From: Hominisplanchenecus_A murintestinalis
GTDB taxonomy: Bacteria > Bacillota > Clostridia > Lachnospirales > Lachnospiraceae
Length of the DNA: 64,000 bases
NCBI RefSeq assembly: GCF_943193015.1
Contig: NZ_CALPCM010000007.1
Span: 50,795-114,794 of the forward strand
Direction: 5' to 3'
The translations under genes and the position numbers were made by a program. The notes under the pieces are model-generated. The model had not been told where the DNA came from and searched no databases. It worked only from the letters and a program-made list of their open reading frames with translations. Shown here piece by piece: positions 61,684-64,000 of the stretch (positions within the stretch are counted from its first letter, which is position 1; each line of letters begins with the position of its first letter).

Positions 61684-63051
61684 ATGAAAAAAGGACAGAT
61701 ATTGGAAGGCAAGATCCGGGAAGTAGTATTCCCAAATAAAGGGATTGCAGAAGTAGAAAATGAGAACAAGCCTGTCATTGTAAAAAATAGCCTGGCTGGG
61801 CAGAAGGTCAGGTTTTCCATCAATAAAATTCGGAAAGGGAAATGTGAAGGAAGACTTCTGGAAGTCCTGGAAAAGTCGCCTGTAGAAATAGAACCTGCCT
61901 GCCCGCATTTCGGCGCTTGCGGCGGGTGTACTTACCAAAACCTTCCCTACGAAGAACAGCTTTCTATGAAAAAGCAGCAGGTAAAAGCACTCATGGATGG
62001 AGCGGTGCAGGGAGAATATATTTTTGAGGGAATCAAGGGGAGTCCGAAAATATTTGCTTATCGGAATAAGATGGAGTTTTCTTTTGGCGATGAAATAAAA
62101 GACGGTCCGTTGGCGTTAGGACTTCATAGACGGGGAAGCTTTTATGACATTGTGAATGTGCCGGACTGTCAGATTGTGTGCGGGGATTTTGGAAAAATCC
62201 TTACCTGTGTCCTGGAATATTGCAGGGAACATAAGATGAGTTTTTATCATAGAATGGCGCATGAAGGATATCTGCGTCATCTCCTGGTGCGCAGAGGAGA
62301 GAAAACGGGGGAGATTTTAATTGATTTGGTGACTAGCAGCCAGGAGCAGCATGATCTGAAGGGCTTTGCAGAGTGTATTCTGGCATTACCGCTGGAAGGA
62401 AAGATTGCGGGAATTCTTCATACATACAACGACAGCTTGGCGGATGTGGTGCAGGACGACAGAACGGAAATCCTTTACGGGCAGGATTTCTTTTACGAAG
62501 AACTTCTGGGACTGAAATTTAAAATAACACCGTTTTCCTTTTTTCAGACAAACTCCCTGGGGGCGGAGGTTCTATATGATTTGGCGCGATCTTATGTAGG
62601 GGAGATGAAAGACAAAGTAATTTTCGACTTGTATAGCGGAACAGGCACGATAGCACAAATGCTGGCGTCTGTGGCAAAGAAAGTCGTTGGCATTGAAATT
62701 GTGGAGGAAGCTGTGGAGGCGGCGAAGCAGAATGCGGAGCTGAATAGGCTTGCGAACTGCGAGTTCCTTGCAGGCGATGTGCTAAAGGCAATTGATTTAG
62801 TACGGGAAACGCCGGACATTATCGTACTTGACCCGCCAAGGGACGGTATTAATCCAAAAGCGTTGAGGAAGATTATCGATTTCGGAGTGAAGAAAATCGT
62901 GTATATCTCTTGTAAGCCTACAAGCTTGGCGAGGGATTTGGAGATGTTGCAGGAATGCGGGTATGGAGTGGAGAGATGCGTGTGTGTGGATATGTTTCCG
63001 GGAACGGTGCATGTAGAGACTATTGTGTTGATACAAAAGAAAACCTCGTAG
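61684..63051 (+). CDS. rlmD: 23S rRNA (uracil-C5)-methyltransferase RlmD
   Basis: A SAM-dependent enzyme of the RumA/RlmD family, 455 residues. The N-terminal TRAM domain (EGKIREVVFPNKGIAEVENE) is followed by a 4Fe-4S site CPHFGACGGCTYQ with a further cysteine downstream. The methyltransferase has FQTNSLGAEVLYDLARSYVG, IFDLYSGTGTIAQMLASVAK and VLDPPRDGINPKALRKI; the catalytic cysteine is in YISCKPTSLARDLE. Family members methylate U1939 and/or U747 of 23S rRNA; which is modified here is unknown. GAGGAGCAG precedes the ATG. The 3' end borders a compositionally different segment; rlmD/rumA genes are known insertion sites of some mobile elements. Confidence 0.93.
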   Translation: MKKGQILEGKIREVVFPNKGIAEVENENKPVIVKNSLAGQKVRFSINKIRKGKCEGRLLEVLEKSPVEIEPACPHFGACGGCTYQNLPYEEQLSMKKQQVKALMDGAVQGEYIFEGIKGSPKIFAYRNKMEFSFGDEIKDGPLALGLHRRGSFYDIVNVPDCQIVCGDFGKILTCVLEYCREHKMSFYHRMAHEGYLRHLLVRRGEKTGEILIDLVTSSQEQHDLKGFAECILALPLEGKIAGILHTYNDSLADVVQDDRTEILYGQDFFYEELLGLKFKITPFSFFQTNSLGAEVLYDLARSYVGEMKDKVIFDLYSGTGTIAQMLASVAKKVVGIEIVEEAVEAAKQNAELNRLANCEFLAGDVLKAIDLVRETPDIIVLDPPRDGINPKALRKIIDFGVKKIVYISCKPTSLARDLEMLQECGYGVERCVCVDMFPGTVHVETIVLIQKKTS

Positions 63052-63384
63052 AAATCCTTTATTTTAGGCACTTTGCGAAGCATTTCACGTTCACTTCGGA
63101 GGGTGAAAAAATCCGAAATAAGCACCTCAAAAACTACTTTGACGTTTCGGTGGTAGTTGATATCGGGTGTGGGAACACAAACGGAAAATAAAGGGTTTGG
63201 GCAATTAACGTGTCTATGTAGTGTCCACCTTGCTGATAAAAAGCGGACAACAGGCTCTTAGAAATTGAACGGGATAGGTGTATCATTAGAGATAGTGGTA
63301 CGCTTATTTTTTTGATCCAATTTGCAGCTTTGAACATTCTGCTATCCGTCTATATAATGAAATCAAAAAAGGATGGTGGACTTT
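63052..63384. other. Gene-free A+T-rich gap after rlmD
   Basis: This 333-base gap has no open gene that I can support. Short inverted repeats occur (TGTCC at 63221-63225 with GGACA at 63246-63250), and a promoter stands at its end. Composition is lower in G+C than the preceding genes, fitting an acquired segment. Confidence 0.5.
63330..63358 (+). promoter_or_regulatory. Predicted promoter of the two small ORFs
   Basis: TTGAAC (63330-63335), a 17-base spacer and TATAAT (63353-63358). A transcript would start around 63365, about 20 bases before the first small ORF. Confidence 0.55.
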
Positions 63385-63582
63385 ATGAGAGAAAAGAAAA
63401 ATCATTTGTATGTGGATAGTGGGGAACGGAGCATTTTGTTACATAGCCTTGTGGAACTGAAAAATCAGCTCATACAGCAAGGCAGATATACAGACTGCGT
63501 TGACGAACTTATTTTTAAGGTTATCCATGCACCTATAAAAAAATTAAGAGTAGAGCTTGTAGGGGGAAGTGATGTACGATAA
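63385..63582 (+). CDS. Small hypothetical protein, mobile-element-associated type
   Basis: A 65-residue soluble, charged protein without known domains. It begins MREKKNHLYVDSGERSILLH and continues with SLVELKNQLIQQGRYTDCVD. Proteins of this kind appear in conjugative elements of gut Clostridia as I recall, but I cannot confirm it here. ATG 63385 is placed about nine bases after AGGATGG; ATG 63373 overlaps that site. The end overlaps the next ORF by 11 bases, so they form one unit. Confidence 0.6.
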   Translation: MREKKNHLYVDSGERSILLHSLVELKNQLIQQGRYTDCVDELIFKVIHAPIKKLRVELVGGSDVR

Positions 63583-63907
63583 GGAATTTAAAGAACTGGT
63601 GAAGATAGCAGCAGAGAAATTAAAAGACGAATCCGTATTGAAACTGCTACAAGCCGATGTAAGTTATCAAAAAGACAGTAAGGATGAGGGATATGCGGAG
63701 GATGCCTTTAACCAGCTTGATTTGACGGAGAAACAGAGGGAAGTTTGCCAACATCTTATAGATTGCAGGGAAAAGCAGGATTTTGAATACGGCACTCATG
63801 CGTATATTGCAGGACTGATGGATGCGTTTCATATTATGGCGGTATTGTTTCCAGAAAAATGGGATACGGAGAGAATAAGAGAAGCCTTATCACAAAAGAA
63901 CAGATAA
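63572..63907 (+). CDS. Small hypothetical protein, predicted helical
   Basis: A 111-residue acidic, mostly helical protein: YDKEFKELVKIAAEKLKDES, LDLTEKQREVCQHLIDCREK and HAYIAGLMDAFHIMAVLFPE. No family recognised with confidence. ATG 63572 has GTAGGGGGAA upstream and overlaps the previous ORF; GTG 63569 is an alternative. It is followed by a terminator, closing a two-gene unit. Confidence 0.6.
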   Translation: MYDKEFKELVKIAAEKLKDESVLKLLQADVSYQKDSKDEGYAEDAFNQLDLTEKQREVCQHLIDCREKQDFEYGTHAYIAGLMDAFHIMAVLFPEKWDTERIREALSQKNR

Positions 63908-63939
63908 GGCAGAGAATAAAACGGAATAGATTTTTACAT

Positions 63940-63987
63940 AGCCGATTGGTGTAGTTTAGCAAATAAAACAGCCAGTCGGCTTTTTTT
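63940..63987 (+). terminator. Intrinsic terminator of the two-gene unit
   Basis: AGCCGATTGG (63940-63949) pairs with CCAGTCGGCT (63972-63981), one wobble pair, followed by a run of T. The loop is long (22 bases). Confidence 0.75.
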
Positions 63988-64000
63988 ATTGCCATGAATC

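Noticed and set aside
1..64000. Search by eye for tRNA genes, rRNA, CRISPR arrays and complete insertion sequences.
   Set aside because: No cloverleaf, repeat-spacer series or transposase frame could be supported.

Overview
The window looks like a chromosome segment of a Gram-positive, spore-forming member of the Lachnospiraceae (Clostridium cluster XIVa; Dorea/Blautia/Mediterraneibacter-like). This is an inference. It rests on the addB-addA pair, a spoIVB sporulation protease, the nusB-xseA-xseB-prenyl synthase-dxs-tlyA-nadK-argR-recN-spoIVB gene order, AGGAGG-type ribosome sites, many GTG/TTG starts, and Gram-positive protein versions throughout. Nearly all genes lie on the + strand.

Region 1 (1-4330) holds the 3' end of addB and all of addA, the double-strand-break repair helicase-nuclease. 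Region 2 (about 4330-40370) is a 36-kb cell-surface polysaccharide locus between addA and prfC. Its left half contains three GT2 glycosyltransferases, a Wzm/Wzt-type ABC exporter, a GlfT2-like galactofuranosyltransferase, UDP-galactopyranose mutase, two polysaccharide pyruvyl transferases and an FrhB-like iron-sulfur protein. These together suggest a pyruvylated galactofuranose-containing glycan exported by the ABC route. A GT-C-like membrane protein, a polyprenyl-phosphate sugar synthase-like GT2 and a badly broken pyruvyltransferase-FrhB fusion pseudogene follow. The right half, richer in A+T, has a Wzx-type flippase, a MORN-repeat lipoprotein, a WbpA/B/D/E-like set for a diacetamido-uronic acid sugar, more GT2 and GT4 enzymes, a second large membrane protein, a GT2/DUF2304 pair and two membrane acyltransferases. 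No initiating phosphoglycosyltransferase or chain-length regulator is seen in the window.

Region 3 (40370-52882) is housekeeping: prfC, an unusual structured non-coding element with its own promoter, an Asp23-family protein, then the nusB to spoIVB run for transcription, DNA repair, isoprenoid synthesis, RNA modification, NAD, arginine control and sporulation. The expected spo0A is not found after spoIVB; a perfect 31-bp inverted repeat lies there instead.

Region 4 (53000-63051) is a mosaic: a flavodoxin-MarR pair on the - strand with a textbook promoter and twin palindromic operators, a decayed XRE regulator, a DUF255 thioredoxin-fold protein, an ArsR regulator, an 8-oxoguanine glycosylase, a small DUF1622-like membrane protein, a P-type calcium ATPase (- strand), a tiny acidic membrane protein and rlmD. 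Region 5 (63052-64000) is A+T-rich with two small conserved-looking ORFs and a terminator, possibly the edge of a mobile element inserted after rlmD. I saw no tRNA, rRNA or CRISPR array.
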